NCBI GenBank assembly: GCA_030657355.1
Contig: CP131056.1
Location: 3,554,501-3,618,500 of the forward strand
Direction: 5' to 3'
Length of the DNA: 64,000 nt
From: Radicibacter daui
Lineage (GTDB): Bacteria > Pseudomonadota > Alphaproteobacteria > Radicibacterales > Radicibacteraceae
The position numbers and the translations under genes are program-made. The notes under the pieces were generated by a model. That model made no database searches. It saw nothing but the letters and a program-made list of their open reading frames with translations, and was not told where the DNA came from. The first letter of the stretch is position 1, and each line of letters opens with the position of its first letter. Shown in pieces: positions 26,860-36,244 of the stretch.

Positions 26860-27876
26860 CTAACAGCCGGAGTGCCCGAGCCCCCGGCAGATCGCTGCTG
26901 CGGCAGTTTCACCATCGGGCCGTGCTGGCGACGGGCTGCCCGGCGGCGCCTGCTCAATGGAATAGAGCATCACCCCTCCAAGCCGTTCTCCGCGCTGGCT
27001 GCCGGCATAGTGGCTGAGGACGGGCAGGGTATATTCAAGCCCGCCGCTGCCATCGGGCGGTACCATCGCCCCCAGCAGGAGCGGTCCTTGCCAGACCGCC
27101 CTGTAAGCGGCCAGTGCCCGCTCCGGATCGAAATTCGGCCCGGCTTCATAGGCCATGACCGAGACAAGGTCGATTTCCCGGGCAGCAGGCTCCCGTCCAA
27201 GCCAGAGCATGGAACCGGTATAACGACCGGCGGGCTGGTCGGCGGCAAAGGTCCCGGCGCCATAGGCGCCAATGCTCCATCCCGGCACGGTCAGCAGCGC
27301 AGGGCGGGGCAACACGGCCCTGGTGCGAACCACAAGGTCGCTCCAGCGGGCATCGCTCTGGCAGCGGACCGACGGCGCGCCGGCAATCTCCGCCGGTTCG
27401 CAGCCCGGCCAGGCCGGCTCATAATCAAGATCAACGCCATCCAGCCCCAGGGCTTTGACGAGGCCGGCGATGGCCGACGGATTATAACGATCCCAAAGGG
27501 AGGCGTAGGCGGACCCGCCGATAGCCAGCAGCACCCGCATTGACGGATGGCGCTCGTGCAGCGCCGCTACGGCCCCTGCCAGTACCCGCCCGCCATAGGG
27601 TGCCTGCAAGCCCGTCAATGAAAGATCATCCGGCCTCAGCGGATCAAACTGCGCATCGGGCCGGGCGAAGCCCAGCACGACGATGTCCAGATAGGAAGGG
27701 AGAGCGGCAATCCGCGTTGCCTGCGGAATTTCGGCCGGTTGTTCCGCCCAGCTGCCGAAATAGGCCATCAGCAACGGCCCCGGCGGCAGCGCATTCGCCG
27801 CCCGCGCGGGTTGAGGAATGAGCAGCAGACAGGAAAGGCAGGCCACCGCGCAACAAACAACCCGGCCCCAACCCAT
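26860..27876 (-). CDS. Secreted GH18-like glycoside hydrolase in the exopolysaccharide locus
   Basis: Exported protein of 338 residues with a signal peptide (about 1-27). The GH18 active-site signature DxxDxDxE is present as DGVDLDYE near residue 150, with the catalytic acid Glu retained. ALLTVPGW and LVSVMAYEAG correspond to further barrel strands. GH18 enzymes cut beta-1,4-linked GlcNAc polymers, so a role in trimming or degrading a hexosamine-containing exopolysaccharide is plausible. It is last in a leftward unit after the priming transferase and the flippase, 16 bp from the former. Confidence 0.8.
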   Translation of the reverse strand: MGWGRVVCCAVACLSCLLLIPQPARAANALPPGPLLMAYFGSWAEQPAEIPQATRIAALPSYLDIVVLGFARPDAQFDPLRPDDLSLTGLQAPYGGRVLAGAVAALHERHPSMRVLLAIGGSAYASLWDRYNPSAIAGLVKALGLDGVDLDYEPAWPGCEPAEIAGAPSVRCQSDARWSDLVVRTRAVLPRPALLTVPGWSIGAYGAGTFAADQPAGRYTGSMLWLGREPAAREIDLVSVMAYEAGPNFDPERALAAYRAVWQGPLLLGAMVPPDGSGGLEYTLPVLSHYAGSQRGERLGGVMLYSIEQAPPGSPSPARPDGETAAAAICRGLGHSGC

Positions 27877-27892
27877 TATGCCTGCCCCTTCA

Positions 27893-29350
27893 CTAAAAGA
27901 CGTTGCGCCCCCAAAGGCCCGCGAACAGCGTGCGCGCCATAATCACGATGTCGAGCCAGGGTGACCAGCTGGAAATATAGTCCAGATCCAGTTCAACGCT
28001 GCGCCGGGCGCGTTCCTCCGTATGGATGCCGCCACGCATGCCGCTGATCTGGGCAAGGCCGGTTATGCCCGGCTTCACCCGGTGCCGGGCGGTATATTCC
28101 ACCACAGCCTCGTAATAGACCTGATTGCCAACCAGCATGTTGGGCACATGTGCGCGCGGGCCGACAACCGACATCTCTCCGCGCAGCACGTTGAAGAGCT
28201 GCGGCAACTCATCGATGCTGTACTTGCGGATAAACCGGCCTACCCGCGTGATACGCGGGTCATCCTCACTCGTTCCGCGCGCGCCATCGTCGTAAGGGTC
28301 GATGCGCATCGAGCGGAATTTGAAGATATCGAATTCGCGATTGTTGAAGCCGATGCGCCGCTGCCGGAAGAGGACGGGCCCGCCGCCTTCAAATTTGAGG
28401 GCAACGGCCGTGGCAATCATGATCGGCGAGGTCAGGATCACGCCGATGGTCGCGACGATATAATCCTCGATCACCTTGATGAGGGCGCGCGAGCCCACCA
28501 GCGGACGCCGGGCCACCTGCAGGAAGGAATAACCGTCGACATCGCGCAGTTTTACCTCCTTCACATTCAGCCAGTTCATCTCCATCAATAGTAGAATATC
28601 TGCCGGAATTGAATTCAACTTTTGCAACATTGAGGCAATCCGCTCGCGCGCCAGCAGCGGCAGCGCGACGACGATCACGTCAACGCGGTTCCGGCGGGAG
28701 AATTCGATCAGCGCATCAATACCCTGCGTCACCTCAATGCCATTGAGGTTCTGCTGGCGCCGTGCTGCCCGGTCATCGAAAATGCCGACGATTTCATAGG
28801 CATTGCCACTCAGCCGGTCGCTCTGCAGCAGGCGCACGACGGCCTCGCCTTCGTCCGAAGCGCCGATGATCGCAACGCGGTGGGTCAGCACCTTGCGGGC
28901 CTGCATGACGCGGACAAGAAGCCGGATGCTGAGACGCAGCGCACCGGTGCACAGAAGGGCCGTCACGCTCCAATGCGTCAGCCAGGGTGTCGTCACTGTG
29001 CCATCGTGAAACACCCGCAGGAAAAGCCAGGCAACAAGACTGGCCGCAACCAGTCCGATCAGCAGGTCTGCCAGTTCCCGTGCCAGCGACTGATAATGGT
29101 CCCAGCGGTAGACCCGGCGATTGCCGCTGACGGTGCGAAACGGATAAAGCGCCACCAGCGAAATCAGCAGCGACTGAAGCAGGGTTACCGATGTCGGCGC
29201 CGTACTGGCAACGATCCCTGCCGCACACAGGCAGAGAATGTCGCCAAGCTTGACGGCGTTGTTGATCAGGCCATGCGACAGAAGCGAGCGCTGGCGCATC
29301 ATCTGCTCCAGCGCAGCCGTGCTGCGGGCGAATTCAACCGGATCGGGCAT
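27893..29350 (-). CDS. Undecaprenyl-phosphate sugar phosphotransferase (priming enzyme)
   Basis: Polyprenyl glycosylphosphotransferase of 485 residues (WcaJ/GumD/PssY type) that puts the first sugar phosphate on the lipid carrier to start exopolysaccharide repeat synthesis. The N-terminal part has about four membrane helices and a Rossmann-like nucleotide-binding region (VAIIGASDEGEAVVRLL). The C-terminal catalytic domain carries FRQRRIGFNNREFDIFKFRS, GRFIRKYSIDELPQLFNVL and SVVGPRAHVP. The sugar is probably glucose or galactose by family, but this is not proven. It lies 6 bp after the flippase gene. Confidence 0.92.
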   Translation of the reverse strand: MPDPVEFARSTAALEQMMRQRSLLSHGLINNAVKLGDILCLCAAGIVASTAPTSVTLLQSLLISLVALYPFRTVSGNRRVYRWDHYQSLARELADLLIGLVAASLVAWLFLRVFHDGTVTTPWLTHWSVTALLCTGALRLSIRLLVRVMQARKVLTHRVAIIGASDEGEAVVRLLQSDRLSGNAYEIVGIFDDRAARRQQNLNGIEVTQGIDALIEFSRRNRVDVIVVALPLLARERIASMLQKLNSIPADILLLMEMNWLNVKEVKLRDVDGYSFLQVARRPLVGSRALIKVIEDYIVATIGVILTSPIMIATAVALKFEGGGPVLFRQRRIGFNNREFDIFKFRSMRIDPYDDGARGTSEDDPRITRVGRFIRKYSIDELPQLFNVLRGEMSVVGPRAHVPNMLVGNQVYYEAVVEYTARHRVKPGITGLAQISGMRGGIHTEERARRSVELDLDYISSWSPWLDIVIMARTLFAGLWGRNVF

Positions 29351-29356
29351 CGGGCA

Positions 29357-30742
29357 TTAACCTGTAAAATAGGAACGCAGCTTCAGCGGCATAGAGGGGG
29401 CGAGGAACGGGGCGGCCTCAGGCACCAGCAGCCGTGCCACAGCCGCCGTGCCAATTCCGCCCTGCGCCGTGCACACGGCCGTGGCGATGGCCGCGCCCAT
29501 GGCGCCAAAGACCGGGATCAGCACAAGGCCCAGCAACGAGATGACGCTGAACTGGACGATGTTGAGCAGGCGCAGGGCCGGTCCATGCCCGGTCATTGCC
29601 AGGAGCACATCCTGCCCACTGTAGAGGGCGTTCACCATCTGCCCAGATGCCATAACGACTAATACCAAAGAACCATCGGCAAACCCCTGCCCCAGCAACG
29701 AGAGTAGGGGAAAGGCGGCAACGGCCAGAATGAGGCTGAGACCGCCGCCGATCACTGCGCCGGCAAGCTGGATACGATGGTTGAGAGCCTTCAGATCATC
29801 CGTGAGCCGTTTGCGGTGCAATCCGGCGTACCGCGGAGCCGCCATGGTGCCAAGGCTGATGAGCACGACAAGCACCAGCATCGAGGCACGCGAGGCCACT
29901 GAAAAAATACTGACCGCGCCGGCATCGGCAAACATGCCAAGGATCAGAACGGGTAAAGAGGCGATGGAGACTTGAACCAGTTCGACGACATAGAGCGGCG
30001 CCGCCGTCGCCCGCATTCCCGGCAGCAGCCCGGCATCCGGCGGAAGCGGTTCGTCCGCCGCAAGGCTGCGGCGGTCCGCCAGCAGGGCGGCGAGACCGCA
30101 GGCAACAGTCAGCAGCATGGTGACGGCAAGTGTGGCAATCAGCCCTTCGGCCTCTCGCTGCCCCATCAGCAGACCGGCCAGAAGCCCCGCCGGCCAGAAG
30201 ACATTTTGCAGCAACTGGGCGCTTACCGTGCGCCCCAGCCCCGTCATGATGCCTGTGATGGTGAAAGCGAGTGCCATTCCCGGAATGACGAGACCGCTCA
30301 TGCGCAAGGCCGGGCCGGCTGCTGCATCATGAAACAGAAGATCGGCAGCAAGGGGGGCCGCAACCATCGTTGCCCCGCCGAGTACCAGCCCGGCCGCAAG
30401 CACCACAAGGGCCCCGCGGATGGCCAGATGGCGCGCCTTGAGGCCCTGGCCGATAGCAAGTTCTGCGGCAACCAGCCGCGTCAGGGCCTTTTCCACCCCC
30501 AGCCGGCTGCAGGTGGCCGCCAGATGTCCCCAGGTCATGGCCAGAAACAGAAAGCCGCTCTCCGCCTTGCCAAGCAGATGGGCCGCCAGCATGTAGAGCA
30601 GGAATTTGCAGCCGACCTCGAGCCCGCGCACGGCAAATCCACCCAGGGCATGGCGCAGCACGGAACCACGCCCGGTGGTTCCACGCGACACGACACCCTC
30701 AGGAGATTCCACTGCCGACGGTCGGACCTTTCCGGCGCCCAT
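29357..30742 (-). CDS. Polysaccharide flippase, Wzx-like
   Basis: Membrane protein of 461 residues with about 12-14 hydrophobic helices, in the polysaccharide transport / MOP superfamily. It would flip lipid-linked repeat units to the periplasm. Context decides the call: it is first in a unit with the priming transferase and divergent from the chain-length regulator. ATG 30742 is followed by a polar N-terminus of about 28 residues, then GGFAVRGLEVGCKFLLYMLA as the first helix. It is a probable partner of the polymerase gene at 34786-36150. Confidence 0.82.
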   Translation of the reverse strand: MGAGKVRPSAVESPEGVVSRGTTGRGSVLRHALGGFAVRGLEVGCKFLLYMLAAHLLGKAESGFLFLAMTWGHLAATCSRLGVEKALTRLVAAELAIGQGLKARHLAIRGALVVLAAGLVLGGATMVAAPLAADLLFHDAAAGPALRMSGLVIPGMALAFTITGIMTGLGRTVSAQLLQNVFWPAGLLAGLLMGQREAEGLIATLAVTMLLTVACGLAALLADRRSLAADEPLPPDAGLLPGMRATAAPLYVVELVQVSIASLPVLILGMFADAGAVSIFSVASRASMLVLVVLISLGTMAAPRYAGLHRKRLTDDLKALNHRIQLAGAVIGGGLSLILAVAAFPLLSLLGQGFADGSLVLVVMASGQMVNALYSGQDVLLAMTGHGPALRLLNIVQFSVISLLGLVLIPVFGAMGAAIATAVCTAQGGIGTAAVARLLVPEAAPFLAPSMPLKLRSYFTG

Positions 30743-31037
30743 TCACACTACCAGGTTAATCTTGATGCCTGTATTGTTTATGGCCGATGGATTAACACTC
30801 AGTGAACATATGGGATTATTCGAAAAAATTTACGCCGAACGTTAACTACCTCCATTAACGGTTTGCTAAATATGCAGAATTAGATTTCAGCCCGCGAACG
30901 CTCGTGTAGAGTGCCACCAACCTCACCCGCCCAGATCGACGGTTAAGACCGAATGCAGCTGCCCATTTTCGGGTACCAGACCATCAGGCCCGGCCAGACC
31001 ATCGCCGCCTCCGGAAGATCGCGGAGGCGATAAGCTT
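30743..31037. promoter_or_regulatory. Divergent promoter region of the exopolysaccharide locus
   Basis: A 295 bp gap between the flippase and the chain-length regulator, AT-rich near the flippase. It holds the inverted repeat CGTTAA-N9-TTAACG at 30840-30860 and a second TTAACAC word nearby at 30791. No gene was found. The repeat is a candidate regulator site; a CtrA box (TTAA-N7-TTAA) does not fit because the spacing is 9. Confidence 0.45.
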
Positions 31038-33155
31038 TTGTCGTTGATGGGAGAACAGACGCCGGCCGAGCCGATTGCCCCACATCGCGTAGCAGGAACG
31101 CTACGCGATCTCGTTGTCGTCGCCTTTTACCACAAGCGCATCATCGTCTCCGTAATCCTGCTCGCCCTGGCTGCGGCAGCAGGGGTGTGGGCTGTTACAC
31201 CCGTTCGTTTTCTGGCCAAGGCCCAGCTGCTTGTTCTGACCGGCCGCGACAGCAGTGAGGCACAGGCGCTGGGCGGGCTCACATCGCTTCTCTCGATCGA
31301 CGCCGGAAGCGCCACGCAGTCCGAAGCCGAATTTCTGAGGGACCGCGCCGTCGTGCGCGCGATGGTGGAGCAGATCGGCCCGGAAGTGATCGATCCGGAG
31401 ATTGCCAAACGCCGCCTCTTCGGCCTCATCCCGCCCCGCCCGCCAGAGGAGCGGCTGGAGGCAGCGGTCGACTTTGCCGAGAAGTGGCTAAGCGTCAACG
31501 TCCCCCCCGGCTCCAACATCATCGTCGTGACCTTCACGCACGAAAACCGGGAGCTGGCACTGGAAGCAACCGATACGCTGGTCGAAGGGTACCTGAAGCG
31601 CCGTTCGGCGCTTTATCGCAGCCTGCATTCGCCCTTCCTGCGGGAAAGGGCCAGCGCCTACGCCGACCAGCTCAAGGAGATCGAGGACAAGCTGGAGGCC
31701 GCGCGCAGAAAATACAACGTGCTCGACATCAAGCAGGAGGTCCTGCTGGCACTCAATCAGGTCGACACGCTCGAGCAGCGCCAGCAGCAACAGACCCAGC
31801 GCCAGAAGGAAATCGCCGCCGAGACCAGCACGACACAGGAAATCATCGGCCAGCTCAAACCAACGATCTTCGACTTCACCGAAACCGGCAGCCACGTCTC
31901 TACCGACGAGGCTGCCGACCTCCTGGCTAAGCTGCATCTCGAGCAGGATAATCTGAGCCACAATTACACGGCCGATTTCCCACGGCTTGCCGAGGTCAAC
32001 CGCCAGATCAAGCTGCTGGACGACCTGCGCAAGGAAAACCAGAGTCAGTTGCCGACGACGCGCGAGGTCCGCAACCCGACGCTCGACATCATGAACAATC
32101 ATCTGAGCCAGCTCAAAACCGAGGCGGCCGCGGTGGAAAGTTCGCTGACCGAGCTGGACCGGCAGGAAACCGAGGCCCGCAAGCGGGTGGACGAACTGCG
32201 CGATGCCGAGCGCGCCATCGGCGAACTCCAGCGCTCGCAGACCATCGTCGAGCAGCTTTACAAGGAAACCAACCAGAAGGCCGAAGCCGCCCGGCTTGAG
32301 GAGGCCTCCACCGCCTCGCAGACCGATAATATCCAGGTCATCGACAAGGCCGACGCCTCCCTGCGCGGCATCAGCAGCCGGACCAACCTGGCCCTTGCCG
32401 TGCTGGTAGGCGGCTTCATGGCTGCCGGCGCGCTGACGCTGATGGCGGCCTGGAACCGGCGCATCCTGCTGCTGCCTGAAGAAGTGGGCCGCGACCTCAA
32501 GCTGCCTCTGCTCGCCACCTTCAACGAAGGCGACCGCTTCGACAGCTCCAGCGCCCAGGCCCAGATCATCTATCTCGCCGGCCAGCTCGCCTTTACCCGC
32601 AAGCAGGCCGCCCGTAGCGAGAAAGTTCAGGTCATCTCCTCCGGGCGCGCCGAACAACGCTCTGTTTTCGCCGCCGCGCTCGCCATCGAGCTTGCTCAGG
32701 GCCAAAGCCAACGCACGCTGCTGCTCGATCTGGTGGGTGACGGCAACGACCATGCCGAACGTTTCAACAGCACTGACGCCAAGCCGCACCGGAACAGCAG
32801 CATCAATATCGCCTCCACGCCGGTGCCGGGGCTGCATGTCAGTGTCGGAGCGTCCGCCGGTGAGGTGAACTGGCTGCGCGCCAACGGCGATGCCTTCAGC
32901 ACTCTCTTCAATGCGCTTGGCGACGATTATGACATGATCCTGATTGACGCCCCGGCAGCGCGCGACAGTCTGGTCGGGCTCAGGCTTGCCTCGGTCGTCG
33001 ATGGTTCCATCCTTGTGCTGCGCGCCGAACATACGCGCATCCCTGTGGTCGAACATCTGTGCGGCCAGATCCTGGGTGCCGGCGGCGACCTCTTCGGCGC
33101 CGTCGTAACCGGGCGCCAGTTCCACGTACCCAAGGCGATCTACCGATGGCTTTAA
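31038..33155 (+). CDS. Exopolysaccharide chain-length regulator, Wzc/GumC-like with degenerate kinase domain
   Basis: Inner-membrane protein of 705 residues. It has a Wzz-type domain between membrane helices at about 32-53 and 449-472, long periplasmic coiled coils (about 200-430), and a C-terminal cytosolic domain resembling BY-kinases. The Walker A position (about 531-545) reads VISSGRAEQRSVFAAALA in place of the usual G-x4-GK-[ST], so the essential Lys is missing, and no C-terminal Tyr cluster exists. Walker B-like YDMILIDAP remains. It likely sets chain length without kinase activity. The start is either TTG 31038 (GGAGG 10 nt upstream) or ATG 31047. It overlaps the Wza-like gene by 10 bp. 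Confidence 0.88.
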   Translation: MSLMGEQTPAEPIAPHRVAGTLRDLVVVAFYHKRIIVSVILLALAAAAGVWAVTPVRFLAKAQLLVLTGRDSSEAQALGGLTSLLSIDAGSATQSEAEFLRDRAVVRAMVEQIGPEVIDPEIAKRRLFGLIPPRPPEERLEAAVDFAEKWLSVNVPPGSNIIVVTFTHENRELALEATDTLVEGYLKRRSALYRSLHSPFLRERASAYADQLKEIEDKLEAARRKYNVLDIKQEVLLALNQVDTLEQRQQQQTQRQKEIAAETSTTQEIIGQLKPTIFDFTETGSHVSTDEAADLLAKLHLEQDNLSHNYTADFPRLAEVNRQIKLLDDLRKENQSQLPTTREVRNPTLDIMNNHLSQLKTEAAAVESSLTELDRQETEARKRVDELRDAERAIGELQRSQTIVEQLYKETNQKAEAARLEEASTASQTDNIQVIDKADASLRGISSRTNLALAVLVGGFMAAGALTLMAAWNRRILLLPEEVGRDLKLPLLATFNEGDRFDSSSAQAQIIYLAGQLAFTRKQAARSEKVQVISSGRAEQRSVFAAALAIELAQGQSQRTLLLDLVGDGNDHAERFNSTDAKPHRNSSINIASTPVPGLHVSVGASAGEVNWLRANGDAFSTLFNALGDDYDMILIDAPAARDSLVGLRLASVVDGSILVLRAEHTRIPVVEHLCGQILGAGGDLFGAVVTGRQFHVPKAIYRWL

Positions 33156-33925
33156 AAGGCTCTCCCGCTCGCCCCGCATTGCGCCGGCCCCTGATGGCCG
33201 CAGCGCTTGGCCTCGCCGCCCTGCTCGCCGGCTGCGAAACCGGCCAGCACATCGAACCCGTCGGCGCCCGGGGGCCCACACCGGAAGAAGCCCCGCTCTC
33301 CGCCCGCTTTGCCCCGTGGCAGAATTACGAGCCACCCTATCACATCGGTGAAGGCGACAAGCTGAAGCTGCTCTTCATCCGCACGCCCGAACTGAACCAG
33401 GACGCTCTGGTCAGGCCGGATGGCATGATTACCGTGCCCTCCGCCGGCGAGGTGGAGGTGGCGGGCATGAAACCGATCGATGCGGCCGCTGAGCTTGAGA
33501 AAAAATCCGAACGTTTCCTGCGCGATCCGCGCATCACGCTGGAAGTGGTCGATCCGGTTTCCGCCAAGATCTATATCGGTGGCGAAGTGCATGATCCCGG
33601 CCCCTACCGCATTCTCGGCCCCATGGACCCGATTGCCGCCCTGCAATTGGCCGGCGGCGCACTCGATACCGGCAAGATCAACGAAGTGATCCTGATCCGC
33701 CGTGGCCCGGATGACCGGGCGATGCTGCGCCTGCTGGATGTGCGCGGCCTGCTGGAAGGGCGCGCACCGGGCGATGTGCGTATCGTGCCCAGTGACATCC
33801 TCTATGTGCCGCGCACCCGCGTTGCCGAAGCCGGCCTCTGGGTCGACCAGTTCATTAACAAGATCGTGCCGTTCCAGCGCAGCTTCAGCTACTCGAAGAG
33901 CGCAGACCAGAACACCAGCAACTAA
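33146..33925 (+). CDS. Polysaccharide export lipoprotein, Wza-like
   Basis: Outer-membrane export protein of 259 residues. The lipoprotein signal ends in LLAGC (Cys30). A poly-export domain follows (about 65-140, with YHIGEGDKLKLLF and RPDGMITVPSAGEVEV), then an SLBB-type domain (about 150-225, KIYIGGEVHDPGPYRI). It would form the channel that joins the Wzc-like protein. ATG 33146 lies inside the end of the previous gene, so translation is coupled. It is shorter than Wza, like many alphaproteobacterial homologues. Confidence 0.9.
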   Translation: MALKGSPARPALRRPLMAAALGLAALLAGCETGQHIEPVGARGPTPEEAPLSARFAPWQNYEPPYHIGEGDKLKLLFIRTPELNQDALVRPDGMITVPSAGEVEVAGMKPIDAAAELEKKSERFLRDPRITLEVVDPVSAKIYIGGEVHDPGPYRILGPMDPIAALQLAGGALDTGKINEVILIRRGPDDRAMLRLLDVRGLLEGRAPGDVRIVPSDILYVPRTRVAEAGLWVDQFINKIVPFQRSFSYSKSADQNTSN

Positions 33926-33952
33926 CCCAGCCCTCCAGCCGCGAGCCACCCC

Positions 33953-34789
33953 ATGCCCCCGGTCTCCCCTGCCCTCGATGCCACCCTCAAGCGCATGGAG
34001 CACTACCATCGCAAACTGGCGCGGTCCGTCTCCGGCTGGCTGGCGCCGGAGAGCGCAGAGGTTGTCACCCATATCGCCGGCCAGCAGATCACGGCGGGCC
34101 TCAAGGGCGGCGTCGGCGAAATCGGCATTCATCACGGCAAGCTCTTCCTGCTGCTCTACCTCTCGCTGCAGGAGGATGAGCGCTCCTTCGCCCTCGACGT
34201 ATTCGAAGACCAGCAGTTCAATATCGATGCCTCCGGCCTTGGTGACCGGGGTATCTTCATGGCGAACCTTGCCAGGGTGGGGGGCGACGAGCGCCGCGTC
34301 AGCGTCTTTGCGCAGGATTCCTGTTCAGTCACCGCCGCAGACCTTGCCGTGGCAACCGGCCCGCTGCGCCTGATGAGCGTGGATGGCGGCCACACCGAGG
34401 AGATCACCCACAACGACATGCGCCTTGGCGAAGAGTTGCTGCTTGATGACGGCGTGCTGGTGCTGGACGACGTCTATCAGGAGCGCTGGCCCGCTGTTGC
34501 TGCCGGCGCCTTCCGTTTCGTGCTCGAGCCCGGCCGCCAGCTTCGCCCCTTCGCCATCAGTCCGAACAAGACCTACTTCTGCAAAAGCCCCTCGGCTGCC
34601 GCCCGCTATCGCGGCGCACTTGCCGAAGCCTTTCCGGAACTGCGCCTCGGCGAGGTCACCATGTTCGGCAGCGAGGTGCTGATCCTGGGGCGGCGCACAC
34701 TCGTCAACCGCGTGCGCAATCACCCGCTGGTCAAGGACAATCCGGCACTTTACCGCCGGCTTTCGGCCCTGCTGCACAAGCTGCGCTAA
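33953..34789 (+). CDS. SAM-dependent methyltransferase-like protein of the exopolysaccharide locus
   Basis: Protein of 278 residues resembling Methyltransf_24-type enzymes. A SAM-loop-like GGVGEIGIHHGKL (about 48) is followed by an acidic strand end (FALDVFEDQ) and MSVDGGHTEEI plus DDGVLVLDDVY, which match the later Rossmann strands where Asp and His hold metal in related O-methyltransferases. Its likely role is to decorate the polymer or a lipid-linked intermediate. It is the third gene of the rightward unit, 27 bp after the export lipoprotein, and it overlaps the convergent polymerase gene by 4 bp. The substrate is unknown. Confidence 0.7.
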   Translation: MPPVSPALDATLKRMEHYHRKLARSVSGWLAPESAEVVTHIAGQQITAGLKGGVGEIGIHHGKLFLLLYLSLQEDERSFALDVFEDQQFNIDASGLGDRGIFMANLARVGGDERRVSVFAQDSCSVTAADLAVATGPLRLMSVDGGHTEEITHNDMRLGEELLLDDGVLVLDDVYQERWPAVAAGAFRFVLEPGRQLRPFAISPNKTYFCKSPSAAARYRGALAEAFPELRLGEVTMFGSEVLILGRRTLVNRVRNHPLVKDNPALYRRLSALLHKLR

Positions 34790-36150
34790 CGGCCGGGGCG
34801 CCACCAGCGCCGGTTGAGATACAGCAGGAGCGCCGTCACCATGGACATCTCGCCGGGCGTGAAGACCGGCGAGTAGACCGCCGTTACCACCAGAAGGTAA
34901 ATGCCATAGGCATGCAGCGCGCCATAGAGCGCCGTCTGCCTGAGCGCCTCTTCTGTCTCCACACTCTCCGGCACCTTGAGCCGCAGCGGCTGGCGGATGG
35001 CGGTGACATAAAGCAGCAGCAGCAGCAGGCCGCCAAAAACACCATATTCGAACAACACGCCCGCCCAGCCGAGGTCAGCGAGGTAAAAATCCTTGCGACC
35101 AATGATGTCTGCCATGGTGACGGAGCCAAAGCGGGTGGTACCGCCGGCACCGAAGATCCAGCGCACCGGCTCATCCAGCAGAAATTCCGTCAGCAGCCGC
35201 ATCGATGTCTGGCGGATGGAGAGCGAGGCACCAAGCGAGTTCGAAACGCCCTGGGAATGGTGCATCAGCAGGATGGCGCCGCCGACGGCACCGACGCCGG
35301 CAAGCGCCAGAGCGACGGTGCGCAGCGCCTTGGGCAGATTGATCAGCACGATCCAGCCCACCATCAGCACGGTTGCTGCAATGGCAAGCCGCTGCTTGTA
35401 GATCATCAGCATGCTGATGATGCCGAACGGCGCCAGCAGCAGATGCCACATCGCCGGGCGCTGCAGCATCCGGTGGGTACAGTAGAAGACAAGGATGATG
35501 GTGAAAGTTTCCGGCAGATAGATGCGATAGCCGCGCTCATACTCGAACAGGAAGAGCTTGCTGACCGTCGGATCCATCGCATAGTGGCTGCGCGGCACGA
35601 TGATCCACAGCCCCCACAGCACGGCAAGGCTGACGAGCCCCAGGATGAGCAGTGCCTGCCTCAGCAGTGCCGGAGAGGGCTTCAGGAAGGCCAGCACCGC
35701 CAGCATGCTGAAATAATAGCAGAGCGGCCAGACCTTGATCGTGGTGCCCATGGCATCCACGAAGCCGTTCCCCAGCCAGTAGATGGAGAGTGCCGGCGTG
35801 ATCGCCAGCACATAGATCAGACAGGCAATGTAGAGATTGTGGTGGGGTGTGCGCAGCGCCACCAGCGCATAGACCGCCAGCGGCAGGGTCAGGAACGGCC
35901 AGGCTTTGGAGAGGTAATAGAAGGGCCCGGCATCCACCATGTAGTGGAAGAACTCGCCGAAGAGCGGCAGCATCAGGATAAAGCCGACAAGCAGCGAGCT
36001 TCCGGCCTGTCGCACTGCGGCGCCCGTCCTGGCTCCGCTAGGATCAGCAGAGGGGGTTATGTCGCGCACCCGCCCGGCGTGGCTCCCACCAAACACCCGA
36101 ACCCGCCCGCGGCGCAGCTGATCCGACCGTACCTGGCCCTGTATTTTCAT
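34786..36150 (-). CDS. O-antigen/exopolysaccharide polymerase-like membrane protein
   Basis: Protein of 454 residues with about 10-12 hydrophobic helices. A polar N-terminal tail of about 50 residues precedes the first helix (SLLVGFILMLPLFGEF). Wzy-type polymerases have little sequence signature; helix count, length, a large polar loop near the C-terminal half and the surrounding Wzx, Wzc and Wza-like genes support the call. It joins repeat units in the periplasm. It lies 94 bp after the FkbM gene in a leftward unit. Another integral membrane role cannot be excluded. Confidence 0.68.
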   Translation of the reverse strand: MKIQGQVRSDQLRRGRVRVFGGSHAGRVRDITPSADPSGARTGAAVRQAGSSLLVGFILMLPLFGEFFHYMVDAGPFYYLSKAWPFLTLPLAVYALVALRTPHHNLYIACLIYVLAITPALSIYWLGNGFVDAMGTTIKVWPLCYYFSMLAVLAFLKPSPALLRQALLILGLVSLAVLWGLWIIVPRSHYAMDPTVSKLFLFEYERGYRIYLPETFTIILVFYCTHRMLQRPAMWHLLLAPFGIISMLMIYKQRLAIAATVLMVGWIVLINLPKALRTVALALAGVGAVGGAILLMHHSQGVSNSLGASLSIRQTSMRLLTEFLLDEPVRWIFGAGGTTRFGSVTMADIIGRKDFYLADLGWAGVLFEYGVFGGLLLLLLYVTAIRQPLRLKVPESVETEEALRQTALYGALHAYGIYLLVVTAVYSPVFTPGEMSMVTALLLYLNRRWWRPGR

Positions 36151-36244
36151 CCGCCCCGGTTCCTCAACACACCGCGCCCTGCCGTCCGCAGGACCGTGCG
36201 AACGGCAATGGTCGAAGTTTGTGAAGAGATCATAACCGCTCGTC

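Noticed and set aside
30840-30860. CtrA binding box
   Set aside because: The TTAA words are 9 nt apart, not 7, and there is no second half in consensus; kept only as a generic inverted repeat.
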